Below are positions 30,855 to 40,239 of a DNA stretch of 64,000 bases, piece by piece. Under the pieces are notes generated by a model, which searched no databases, was not told where the DNA came from, and was given only the letters and a program-made list of their open reading frames with translations. The first letter of the stretch is position 1. Each line of letters begins with the position of its first letter. Both the position numbers and the translations under genes were made by a program. Source of the DNA: Klebsormidium nitens (lineage: Eukaryota > Streptophyta > Klebsormidiophyceae > Klebsormidiales > Klebsormidiaceae); assembly GCA_000708835.1 (NCBI GenBank), contig DF237217.1, positions 53,188 through 117,187 on the forward strand. The letters run 5' to 3'.

Positions 30855-32778
30855 ATGGCGCCGAAAAGAAAGGTAGAGACAGTTTGGGTCAAGGTGAACG
30901 AGAAAAGTCCAAAGCAATGTTTGCTTGCTCCATCTTCAGGAAAGCTGGATGTCAGCAAGGAAGGGCTTCAGCCTGGAGCAGTGGCGATCAACGGGGTCCA
31001 TTACGCTTTCACTCAGAAGCTTCAGACTATTGTCCCGCTGAAGCAACTGGACCTTGCAGCAGATGCAAATGGAGCATTAGACACAAGCCCGATCCTTATC
31101 ACAGGGCCTCTTCGTGTTGAGGAGGCATATGCTCCGGATGCAGATGAAGAAGAAGCAGAGAAAGTTCGGGACCCTCTGAGACTATACAGCGCAGCCGTCA
31201 AGCGCCTGGAGCGTAGGTCAGGAGGCACTACAACCACAGCGGGAACAGTGGTGTTTGTTTCAGCACAGGGACACTTTGTGACGTGTCTGCACAGTGTTCT
31301 GAGGACACAGGGCAAGATTTTTCCGGACACCTTCTCAGTTGAGGGGCGGTCAGTTGAGCATGTTGTCAGCTTCCCAGCTATTGACATGTCGGTCTGGAGG
31401 GTCACCGGTCCCGGCCCTGCTGAGCATCCATACCTCCCCCTCGGGATCGGCCTTTTTGCTGGTGAGCCTGTTTCCATCTATCCAAGCCTGGATCAAAGGC
31501 CTTTTTTCCCATTCATTTCGTGATCACATGTCCATGGTTGTTTCAGTCTGCTAAAAGCTCACTGTTTTCCTTCAATCTCGCTACTTGTGAGGCTTGACAG
31601 AGCTTGCAGAGGTCATCTTGGAATTTGCCAGCTAGCTTTGGAGTTGGATTCCAAAGATCCTGTCATGTGAGCTGTAAACTGGAGCGTTCTGGTGACGAGC
31701 TGTGTTGTGGTCAAGTGTTGATCTTGAGCCTGGGGATTGGTTGCATTTCCAGTGCACAATAGAAGCTTTCTCTTTTGAAGCTTGTGTTGCTTGACCTGTG
31801 GATTGTTGAAATGTGTTCTGTCTGGAGCGTTCTGGCCAAGCTTTGGATCAACAGAGTTGCTCTACAATCCTAACTTCGCACTTCAATGACACTCCTCCTC
31901 TGTATGTTGCTTATGCAGGTGGTTTAGAGTTTGTCTCTGCGCAGGCTGCATCTGAGAGCATGATATCCATCATCCCAATTACAAAGCTCTTATCCTGCAG
32001 GCATGCCCTTTATGCTCGTCCATTATCCGCTGCTTGTTGATCAGGAGGGACAACAGGACTTTGCGAAGCCAACAGTCACTAGTGGTGTTATCTCCGCCGT
32101 CAGCAATGGAACGCAGGTCCTTGGTGATGCCGAGAGCTTCCCCAACAGCTCGGGAGGAGCAGCTTGCGCCGATGGTCAAGTAATCGCCATCAATACCTGC
32201 GGGTGCGTGAAACTTCTTTTAAGGAACAGCCAGATCAGGCAAACCTCTCAGCGTGGTTGAGAGCCAAGACCAGGCTCAGTCTTGATCAGCATCACTTGCG
32301 CGTTGCACAACCTTAGACTGCTCTGGTATTGGTCTTCAGAAATACTTGAGTGTTCCTGCATATGCTCTGATCTATGTTCGTTTTCTGACGCAACTGTGAG
32401 GCTTGCTTCTCTAATGACCAATATCCTTGCAGACTATCTCATGAGGATGTCCCACTGTCCCAAGAAGATGAGGAAGAAGACTTCTCCTCGTTAACATACG
32501 ACGAAGCGTGGGTGGGGCCCAATCATGAACGCCTCTTCTCGGGGGAGGAATCCAGCTGCGATCCAAAGGATGAGTCCTCTAGTCAGCCCTTGTCTCCGAA
32601 GACCTTAACAAGGAAAATGAAGAGGGCAGAGGCGAATGCCCCCCACAAAGGCACTCTTTGTGGCATGGTGCCCTGTAGTCTGCTGCAGCCCATGCTTGCC
32701 AAGTACAAAGTCCTGAAAATGCCTCAGATTACCAACCTTCGAGCCTCGGTCAGTTCTCGGAAGAAGAGAAAAGCATAG
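30855..32778 (+). CDS. Trypsin-like (HtrA-type fold) serine protease homologue with basic nuclear-type ends
   Basis: Three exons, 30855-31461, 32001-32202 and 32433-32778, with GT-AG introns and matching phases (1, then 2), give 384 residues. The ATG at 30855 opens MAPKRKVETVWVK, with a PKRKVE nuclear-localisation-type motif. The catalytic triad is readable: FVTCLHSVL (H146), PAIDMSVWRV (D177) and FPNSSGGAAC (S253). The last exon is acidic (SQEDEEEDFSS) and ends in SRKKRK, a second basic motif. The fold matches trypsin-like peptidase-2/DegP-type domains without an obvious PDZ domain or signal peptide. Presence of all three residues suggests activity. Nuclear location is inferred from the basic motifs only. 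The substrate is unknown. Confidence 0.75.
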
Positions 32779-34286
32779 GGGTTTGATCAGAGACGCTTGT
32801 TCATTGATTCCTGCACCACAAAGCACGGCGCAAAGAATATAAATAGGTCCAGCTGTTTAGCGTCATGACAGCGACTTGGATAGAAGTTGTACTTAAGCAT
32901 CTTGAATGCTGTTTGCAGTCACCATGAGCATTGACGAGTCTTTGGCGCTTGATCATAAGCAGTCAATCAATAATTCTCATAGTCTGACGGACATGCATAA
33001 CACTGCGAGCCCATAGGGCCAGGGAAGCAGTGCATCTTAATATTCTTGGTTACAAGCTTTCTCTCAAAGGACTTTTGTGCGAAGTGACCGTCACTAAGGA
33101 TCCATGCATTGCGAACGTTCTCATCCAGTTGTAATCACAATCAAGCTTGTCCGGACAAGCTGTACCGCATCATAGTAGGTAGATCGTTTTTGTGCATGCA
33201 TGGAAAAGCCCAGATTGGTGCTGGCCCCAATGTTATTCTTCAGTTTGGAGCCTTCTACCCGAGAGTTTGCACGCACTTTTGATGAGGACAAGTTTATTGA
33301 CAAATTCAGAAAGTCCATCTGGACCGCGCATTGACGCTCCCTGCATGCGCAAGTGAAAACTAGACACATTTTATTGCAAACCTGATTCCTTGGGTCTTCA
33401 TTCTATAAATACGTATGCATCTTAAACCATACCATGAATGATTTTGTAATTGACTTTCCGGAAAAGAGAATATAACGGATTAGTAGTACAGAATATTCTC
33501 CTCGAGGATCTTTCGGTGGCATGTATGTATGTAAGCCAAACCATGCATGATTTGGTAATCGACTTTTTGGAGAAAAAAATATATAACGGATTAGTAGTAC
33601 AGAGTTCTTTTCTTGAGGAACTTTTGGAGATATATATGTATCCAAGGCACTTAAGGACGAGGGCTGCATATTCGGCTCTCGTCCTTGAGTACCTGCAGAG
33701 TGCCCGGGTGGCCGGAGCGAGTACACTTGGGTCCAGACCGGGTCGACTTGAGCTTTCGACCTGCGGTTACTACCCTACCGGACAACTTCGCCCTTCTGGC
33801 TCCTGGGGGGTATGCGTTGTCGCTCTCTGATTGACTGCAACTTTACTCCGAACTTCATTTGGTTTGCTGGTTCAATCTCAACGACGTCTCAGTACTGGCA
33901 CGGCCAATGCCGTTTTCTATGTCGCACTCAGCTTCCTCCTGGAGGGTTTATGCCCCCTTCGCTAGTTGCCTCCGTCAGCAGCATTGCTAGCTATAGCTGT
34001 TCTCTGATCCGAATCGCTCTCTGCTCTTGACCGCGTCAGCTGCTCGCCTTGCCACTGTTCCAGGGCTGACTCGGAGAAAAGCAGAGCTGGCGCTCGTGAC
34101 TGCAGCCTCCGAGAACTTCGGAAAGCTGCTGGCACCCCGTTGAAGGCTGCACAAGCAAGGCTGCAAAAGCAAAACAGGCCTCTAAGATCTTGCCTCTCAT
34201 TCCAAATTTTTCATTCTCAACTCTCATTTCCAAAGCAGCTTCAATATCAACAGAGCAAAGCATCATAGCAGCGCCCCAGTCCTCAG
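32779..34286. other. Intergenic region without a supported gene
   Basis: The 3' end of the protease gene is followed by AATATAAATAGG near 32836. No coding exon is convincing up to 34286. A direct tandem duplication lies at 33420-33645. A hairpin AAGGACGAG..CTCGTCCTT sits at about 33651-33685. Confidence 0.5.
33420..33645. repeat. Two tandem ~112-bp copies
   Basis: Both copies carry AACCATxxATGATTTxGTAAT, then TATAACGGATTAGTAGTACA and TCTxCTCGAGGAxCTTT-like sequence. They are diverged by roughly a fifth of positions. There is no coding potential. Confidence 0.7.
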
Positions 34287-35809
34287 CTTCTCTAAGTGCT
34301 CAACCCCGCTCCTTTTCTTGACGACGCACGTCCCCTTCTTGGAGAAGCACTGCTTCACATCAACGCACAACTTGCCGGGCCGCAATGTTACGCTACGGGG
34401 CATTTCATTGAACTTCCGCGGACCTGACCTTGGACAAGGTGAGCTCTGACTTGTTGCAGGAGGAAGTTAACTGCTTGGATCCTGCAGGGTGTCCATATTC
34501 TGGAAACAAACGGGCAGCGTTTGTTCATCCCAACTTTGGTTCTTGTGCATTGGATATGCAGAGAGGTTCAGGAGTAGGAGCGCCACTCACGTCACAAATT
34601 GTCTCCCAGGGCTTTGTTTGCTGGATTGAGCAATTCATGAAAAGTTAGAGGATAGTCTGCTCATTGGTCTGAACTAATTTGCCGTCAAAGACAGCTGACT
34701 AATATGACTTGTTTACCGTCTGGCAGAATTGCTCAAAGCCAAGTGACTGCGCATCTGCTATTCACATACCTGCTTTTGAAATTCCCATTTTGCAGACCTC
34801 TTCATCTTGTACAAATCCGTCAAGCTGACTCAGAAAGCTGATTCACAATGGGGGGACCGTAACTACTTGAGTACCAGCACCCTTAGAGAACAGGTGAGCA
34901 CCTCAGTCTCTGGCTCTTTGGTATTGCTTGAAGAGTCCTTTCCTTCTGTTCCCTTTCTCAACTACTTACCAGCTGAGGTTGGGCAGCTTACATACCAGTC
35001 CGGGCAAACAGGGCATCTGCCAGTTACTGACGGACTAAGTCCTCTGTGCGTTCCCCTGGGAGGCTGTCTAGCTCAGAATCTCTTGCTTGTTTTCGTCTTG
35101 AGTCTTGAGTTGGAACGGCTTACATACCGGCACTGGCAATCAGGGCATCGGAGTAAGTCCTCTGTGCGTTCACCTGGGAGGCTGTCCCCGATCAAATATC
35201 GCTCGCTTGTTTTATGTTTGCTTGCTTGTTTTTGTCTGCGAGTTCTTTGATCGGGTCAGCTCACATACCAGAATTGGCAAGCAGGTCATTCGAGTAAGTC
35301 CTCTGTGCGTACAGCCTGGGAGGCTGTGTCCAACTCAAGCTTTGTTGTTAGATCCGTAGTCTAGTTGCTGGTTGAGGCGGGTCAGCTCACATACCAGAAT
35401 TGGCAAACAGGGTGTCTGGCGGGTTATGTTACCGCCAGAGTAATTCTTCTGTGCGTACATCTGGGAGGCTGTTTCCAACTCAAGCTTTCTGCAATCTACT
35501 TTCTGGTTGAGGGGGGTTAGCTTACATTCCAGGACTGGCAAACAGGGTGTCTGGCGGGTTATGTTACCACCAGAGTAAGTCCTCTGTGCGTACATCTGGG
35601 AGGCTGCGCCTGCTTCGCACTGAATTTCGCAACTGTTCTTTAAATAGGATGTTTTTTGAACAAAAGCAGGCAGTGTTTACTCAGTACTGTCACTTGCATC
35701 CAAGGACCAGAGGCTGAGGTGCTCATGTTTTCTCCCTCACAGGTACACCTACTTCTAGCGCGACAACTACGGTTCACGTTGCAGTTCACGTTCCAAATCT
35801 GCTCTTAGA
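34287..35809 (+). CDS. Tentative spliced gene of unknown function
   Basis: Phase-consistent exons: 34287-34438 (one leading base, ends phase 1), 34796-34893 (ends phase 0) and 35744-35809 (stop TAG). They encode HVPFLEKHCFTSTHNLPG, NVTLRGISLNFRGPDLG, then LFILYKSVKLTQKADSQWGD and VHLLLARQLRFTLQFTF. No family is recognised and the 5' end is not found. Exon-like blocks at 36013-36112 and 37012-37158 look like tandemly duplicated versions of the last two exons; the intron after 34893 and that after 36112 both begin GTGAGCACCTCAGTCTCTGG. Codon continuity is suggestive only. Confidence 0.3.
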
Positions 35810-36790
35810 CGAGACCAGTCAAGGCGAAATGGCTGGAACACTCCTGGTAAGCGCTGTGCCTTCTGGAGACAATATGTTGAGCTGCCTTCTGCACTTCTTT
35901 CAGTTTCCAATCAGGAGGTCTCAAAGAGGTAGTTTGAGCTTGCCTTATGCAATGGCGGCACTCCTATGTCTTCCGTTGGCACTACATGCTGATTTGTGTT
36001 TACATTTGCAGGCCTCGACCTACACTGTAATCCATCAAGCTGTTCTGAGAAGCTGCGAGGAGAGTCTTCTTCCTGTGGCAGCAGCGTCCTACCAGCATCT
36101 CTTAGCACAGCAAGGTGAGCACCTCAGTCTCTGGTTCTTACTCCGAATCTTGTCAGTTCCTTATTTCAATCGCACTCTAGTTCGTGCCATCTGAGCTTGG
36201 GCAGCTTACATACCAGTCCAGGCAAACAGGGCATCTGCCAGTTAGTGACGGACTAAGTCCTCTGTGCGTTCCCCTGGGAGGCTGTCTAGCTCAAAATTTC
36301 TTGCTTGTTTTGTTCAAGTTGGACCGGCTTACATACCGGCATTGGCAATCAGGGCATTGGAGTAAGTCCTCTGTGCGTTCACCTGGGAGGCTGTCCCTGA
36401 TCAAATATCGCTCGCTTGTTTTCTGTTTGTTCTGTCTGCGAGTTCTTTGATCGGGTTAGCTCACATACCAAAATTGGCAAGCAGGGCATTCGAGTAAGTC
36501 CTCTGTGCGTACAGCCTAGGAGGCTGTGTCCAACTCGAGATTTGTTGTTAGATCCCCAGTCTAGTTGCTGGTTGAGGCGGGTCAGCTCACAAACCAGAAT
36601 TGGCAAACAGGGTGTCTGGCGGGTTATGTTACCGCCAGAGTAAGTCCTCTGCGCGTTCACCTGGGAGGCTCGCTTGTCTAACGTTGTTTTTTAAATCCTG
36701 CTTTTGTCTCTCGATTTTAACGGGGCTAGCTCACATACCAACTCCGACAAACGGGGCATCTGGCGGCTTATGTTACCGCCAGAGTCGGTC
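34890..36790. repeat. Tandem ~115-bp repeats within a ~1.2-kb segmental duplication
   Basis: About ten units share CTCACATACCAGAATTGGCA (or TTACATACC), GCAAACAGGGxATCTGxC, GTAAGTCCTCTGTGCGT and CTGGGAGGCTGT. Bases near 34890-35340 recur near 36110-36560 in the same unit order, so a block containing exon and intron was duplicated in tandem. Each unit contains a GTAAGT-like donor word. Confidence 0.8.
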
Positions 36791-37159
36791 TTTTGGCTGT
36801 CCAAATATGCCCCTTTCAGGCCGTTTGGAAGCTCTACAGAACTCGGTCTTCTGGTCAGGAGATTCTTCCTGGACAAAGTAGATACTGATGTTGTCCTTGT
36901 AGGCGGGTTATCCTTGTTGAACAAACGCAGGGACGGTGTAGGTCAACTTAACAGGGTAGTCATCTGCGTGCCAAGGATCAGGACTGAGGTGCTCTTTTCC
37001 TCCTCTCACAGGTCCACACCGTTCCTGCTAGACCAGAGCTGCCGTTGGTTCTGGCTGGGCAACGTCAAGTACCACTGTTCTGGCTGCACAACATCATGTA
37101 CCGCTGCGCATCCATTCGCTGCTGAAAGTCGTCATTAAAAACGAAAGGGCGGAAAAGCT

Positions 37160-38280
37160 TCAACAGAGGTGAGCCGACTGGTCTTTGTGGAGGCATGTCT
37201 TAGAGCAAATGACGGTTTCCCCTTATTGGATCATTAGCGTCACATCTGGCATTGCGCAGGCCGGTATTTCTGAAGGGTGTCTTGAGAGGGCAGGACAAAC
37301 GTTGTGTTATCTTTAACAAGAGAGCAGACCTTGCATGCATCTCCCGAAGGTGGTGTCCTGTATGGCTGCGTAATAGGGCTACGGTTTTATCATGATCAGG
37401 GACAGCAGGTCTCCGTTTCGTCATGAGGAACCGTTTTCCGCTCTTTGTGTCTCTTTGAAAAGTGGAAATTGACGTGTTCGGTGATGGCATGCATGGCGTA
37501 CAAGGAGGGCTGGCTTACATTGAAAGGTATAAGCCCTTGTTTTCGCAACCAGGGAAGTTGTCTCGCCAGAAGCTATCTCTCGTGATCGGGAACAAAGAGC
37601 GCCCGAAGCCTTAAATTGCGATGACAGAGGAACCAGAGTAGAAGCACTCGTAGAAGGGTTGATCGCCGCTGAAATCTGAGGCGCTCGTATTCTTGACCCT
37701 TGCAGGTGAGCTGTTTCATGCCGGCGGACGCAGCGTTCTGGTCGGGGCGTCTGCGGTTCTCCATCAACTCGGAAACTCGGACCGGCTGTCCAGTCCGGGC
37801 AGGATGTTTCGGATGTCGCCCTCCGGAGGGCTGGCGAACCAGGCGGGGGACCCTGAGCGTGTTCCGGAACGAGGGTCACCAAAGCGGAGGGCTTCCACTG
37901 CGGCTCTCCGGACGGGCGGTTCGGACGGGCGGTGCGAGCAGCTGCGAACGGTGTTCTCTGTGTTCCGGGCAGAACGGGGCGGAATGGTATGTGTCGTAGG
38001 CGTATCACAGCCGTAGGTGTCTTCCAAGTCTCTACAGATTTCGCTTGATTGGTTTGATGTTCTATGATTCTTTTCTTGATGAACACCTCCGGTGCTAGTT
38101 TTCCAAGCATTCTTTGTCCGCGTCGTTGGTGTGATCTCTGTAAATTTTCGTTTCCATCTTACACGAGAACAAACGGAACGGCTTTGTGGTTCACTATTTT
38201 GTAAAAGAAGCTCGTGACATTCTCTCTTGCTTCTATCTCCTAAGTCTGGGCTGTTAGACTGGAGTGGGCATCTTTTAAAA
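37160..38280. other. Region without a firmly supported gene; GC-rich open stretch at 37.69-38.02 kb
   Basis: Overlapping open frames on both strands across 37693-38016 reflect GC content. One plus-strand frame reads FSINSETRTGCPVRAG and LSVFRNEGHQSGGLPLRL, which could be an exon, but no splice partner was found. No other feature is supported. Confidence 0.3.
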
Positions 38281-39078
38281 GGGGCTGTAGCTTAATTGGC
38301 AAAGCGCCAAGCAACTGCGATCGTGGGGCCACATTGCCCGAGTTGTTCGACCCGCTGATGTGCGGAGAGCTTAGCATATGACTGCGCATTGATGTGCGAG
38401 ACGTGGCGCGAGCATGTTGATAGTTTACGTTCAGATGTTGATAGCTTACGGAGCGACGTTGACAGCGTATGAGCTGATGCGGATAGTCTGAGAGACTTTG
38501 GTGATAGCTTATCACTTGACGGCTCGCCATATGGAGGGAGCAGGAGAGCTCGATGAGCTCGTTTGACCGGGTGGGACTTTGTGAGTCGCCCGAGGGCTTA
38601 TGCAGCCTAAGCACAGAGAGTGCAGATAGCCATTGTGTGGCTAGAGACAGCCTATGCGGCTAGAGACGGCCTATGTGGCCGGAGCGAGAGTGCTTTGCAC
38701 TGCTGTCGTGGACCTGCACGGTTCTTTGATCGGTGCAGACTAATCCTGGTGCGTTTTGCGCCTGGGAAGTTCTGACCTGGCGCGTTTCGCGCAGTCGAGA
38801 CGCATGCATGTTTCGTGCAGCGCTTAGTTAGCGACACGAGCAGCGAGGCTTAGACGGCCACGGCTTGTCGGAGGATTAGAGGCCAGGCAGCCGCCGTGAT
38901 GCGGTGGGCAGAGTGACTTACGGGCTTTGCTGACGTCAGAGTGGCGTCACTAGGGTGTCATGTTGACTAGCCCTAGTGCAGTTCGTGATGCGATGTTAGA
39001 TGCTGATGCTAGTGTGCGCAGCAGATAGACACGATGCGCAGTTGCTGAGAGATGCGGGTTCGAGCCCCGCCAGCCCCA
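38281..39078 (+). ncRNA. tRNA-like RNA with ~700-nt hairpin-rich insert
   Basis: The 5' end GGGGCTG (38281-38287) pairs perfectly with CAGCCCC (39071-39077), followed by A as discriminator. TA then GCTT..AAGC forms a D-arm-like stem. GCGGG-TTCGAGC-CCCGC (39054-39070) is a perfect T-arm directly before the acceptor 3' strand. In place of an anticodon arm, AGCAACTGCGATCGTG (38310-38325) pairs with CACGATGCGCAGTTGCT (39030-39046), with one bulged base. Box A (TAGCTTAATTGG, 38288) and box B (GGTTCGAGCCC, 39057) are both good, and a T5 stop follows at 39109. The insert holds many small stems and five exact-spaced 21-nt units. Options: a tRNA with a giant intron, a tmRNA-shaped new RNA, or a transposon inside a tRNA gene. 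Confidence 0.6.
38415..38519 (+). repeat. Five 21-nt tandem units inside the tRNA-like locus
   Basis: Units start at 38415, 38436, 38457, 38478 and 38499. Each begins TGTTGATAG or a variant (CGTTGACAG, TGCGGATAG, TGGTGATAG). Spacing is exactly 21 bases while the second halves vary. Confidence 0.8.
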
Positions 39079-39108
39079 ATATTGAAAATTTGACTGATCG
39101 GTGTTCAC

Positions 39109-39113
39109 TTTTT
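39109..39113 (+). terminator. Candidate RNA polymerase III terminator (T5)
   Basis: CACTTTTTGG lies 31 bases after the tRNA-like 3' end, with no earlier T4 run after the element. It is compatible with Pol III termination of the structured RNA. Confidence 0.4.
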
Positions 39114-40239
39114 GGAGGTCTAAGGTGTGCGCTGCTTGCTGTATTTTCGCTTTTTCGAATAAAGGGTTCCAGGCCTGAATTCGGCTTTCAGGTATGGTTA
39201 CGTTCCTCTTTTTTATTGATTCTAGGGCTTGATAACGTGGGGGAAGGTCTATTTTGTCTTTTGAAGACTTCTTGAGTAGAAGCGCGTAGGGTCTATTCGT
39301 GCTCCGCAGGTTCCGTCCTGCTGATCATATGTCTGATGATACTGCGTGACTCTGGTTGTGTGTAACGTGAAGTGCGTATGCTCAAAGTTTTCCATTCTTC
39401 CTTTCCGATTAGTTCTTGCTTCCAAATACGACCTTCGTTTTGAAAACATCTGACTCCAGGCCTTGCTGTATATGTGAGGCTGGTTCCTTGTACAGAATAG
39501 AAAGCCGACTAGAGGACTAGACAATGACCAGAACATCAGTTTGAGATTGTTCGATGTGGGGCTAGCAGCCAGGTAATCCTTGAGGCCGTAAATTGTATCC
39601 GCATCTAAGGTAGGAAGATTGGAATCTGAAGATTGAGTGTCACAAGAAGCTCGTGTACATTGAATATGCATCCAAGAATTCTTTGACTTGTTGCGCCAAA
39701 GATCACAACGGGCAATATCACTGCGCATTATTGTGTCCGCTCCAATGTGTGCAAGAAGCCAATCCGATATGGGCTTTATGCCCTTAGCCTTAGTAAGGTA
39801 CACACGCACCGTCATGGCAGCACATGGCATATGCTGAAATGCGATTGGGATCATTGCATGTACTACAGTCGATGCACAGCATACTAATGTACGCGCATGG
39901 TCGTCGATCCCGTGGCCGCATGTGGATGTGACACATATCAATACAGTGTGCCGGTGCCGCTCCTGTGCTAATGTGTGCTTACAATCAACGGAATCTAAGT
40001 TAAATAGATAAAAGCAACTTTCTTCACAGCGCGCCGGCTCAGAGGGCGGAGCTCATGGATAAATGTACACAATGAGTCAGCCTGGCAGCTACACTTCTAG
40101 CTAGGCCGCGCAATATTACAAGGATCTGGCTGTTACAAATCCGGTTTGTGATGAACCGTCAAGATTAGAGTCACTTTTTTCAGGTTGCAGCAGAGCTCTA
40201 AATCAGGACTCCCACCGGCTGACTTTATGCCTCGCTACA
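39114..40239. other. Intergenic region, no supported gene
   Basis: An AATAAA word is present near 39160. A long open frame on the minus strand (39249-39941) has no recognisable motif and mixed composition, so I do not call it. The NSUN gene ends at 40240 on the minus strand, and its 3' untranslated region should fall here. Confidence 0.4.

Noticed and set aside
37421-38110. Minus-strand 229-codon open frame
   Set aside because: Overlapping open frames on both strands are explained by GC-rich composition; no family resemblance.
38281-39078. Calling the structured locus a bona fide tmRNA
   Set aside because: No tag-peptide frame or resume codon was identified, a D-arm-like stem and box A are present, and the setting is nuclear; only the overall shape is similar.
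39249-39941. Long minus-strand open frame (230 codons)
   Set aside because: No motif, no splice partners and mixed composition; probably chance.
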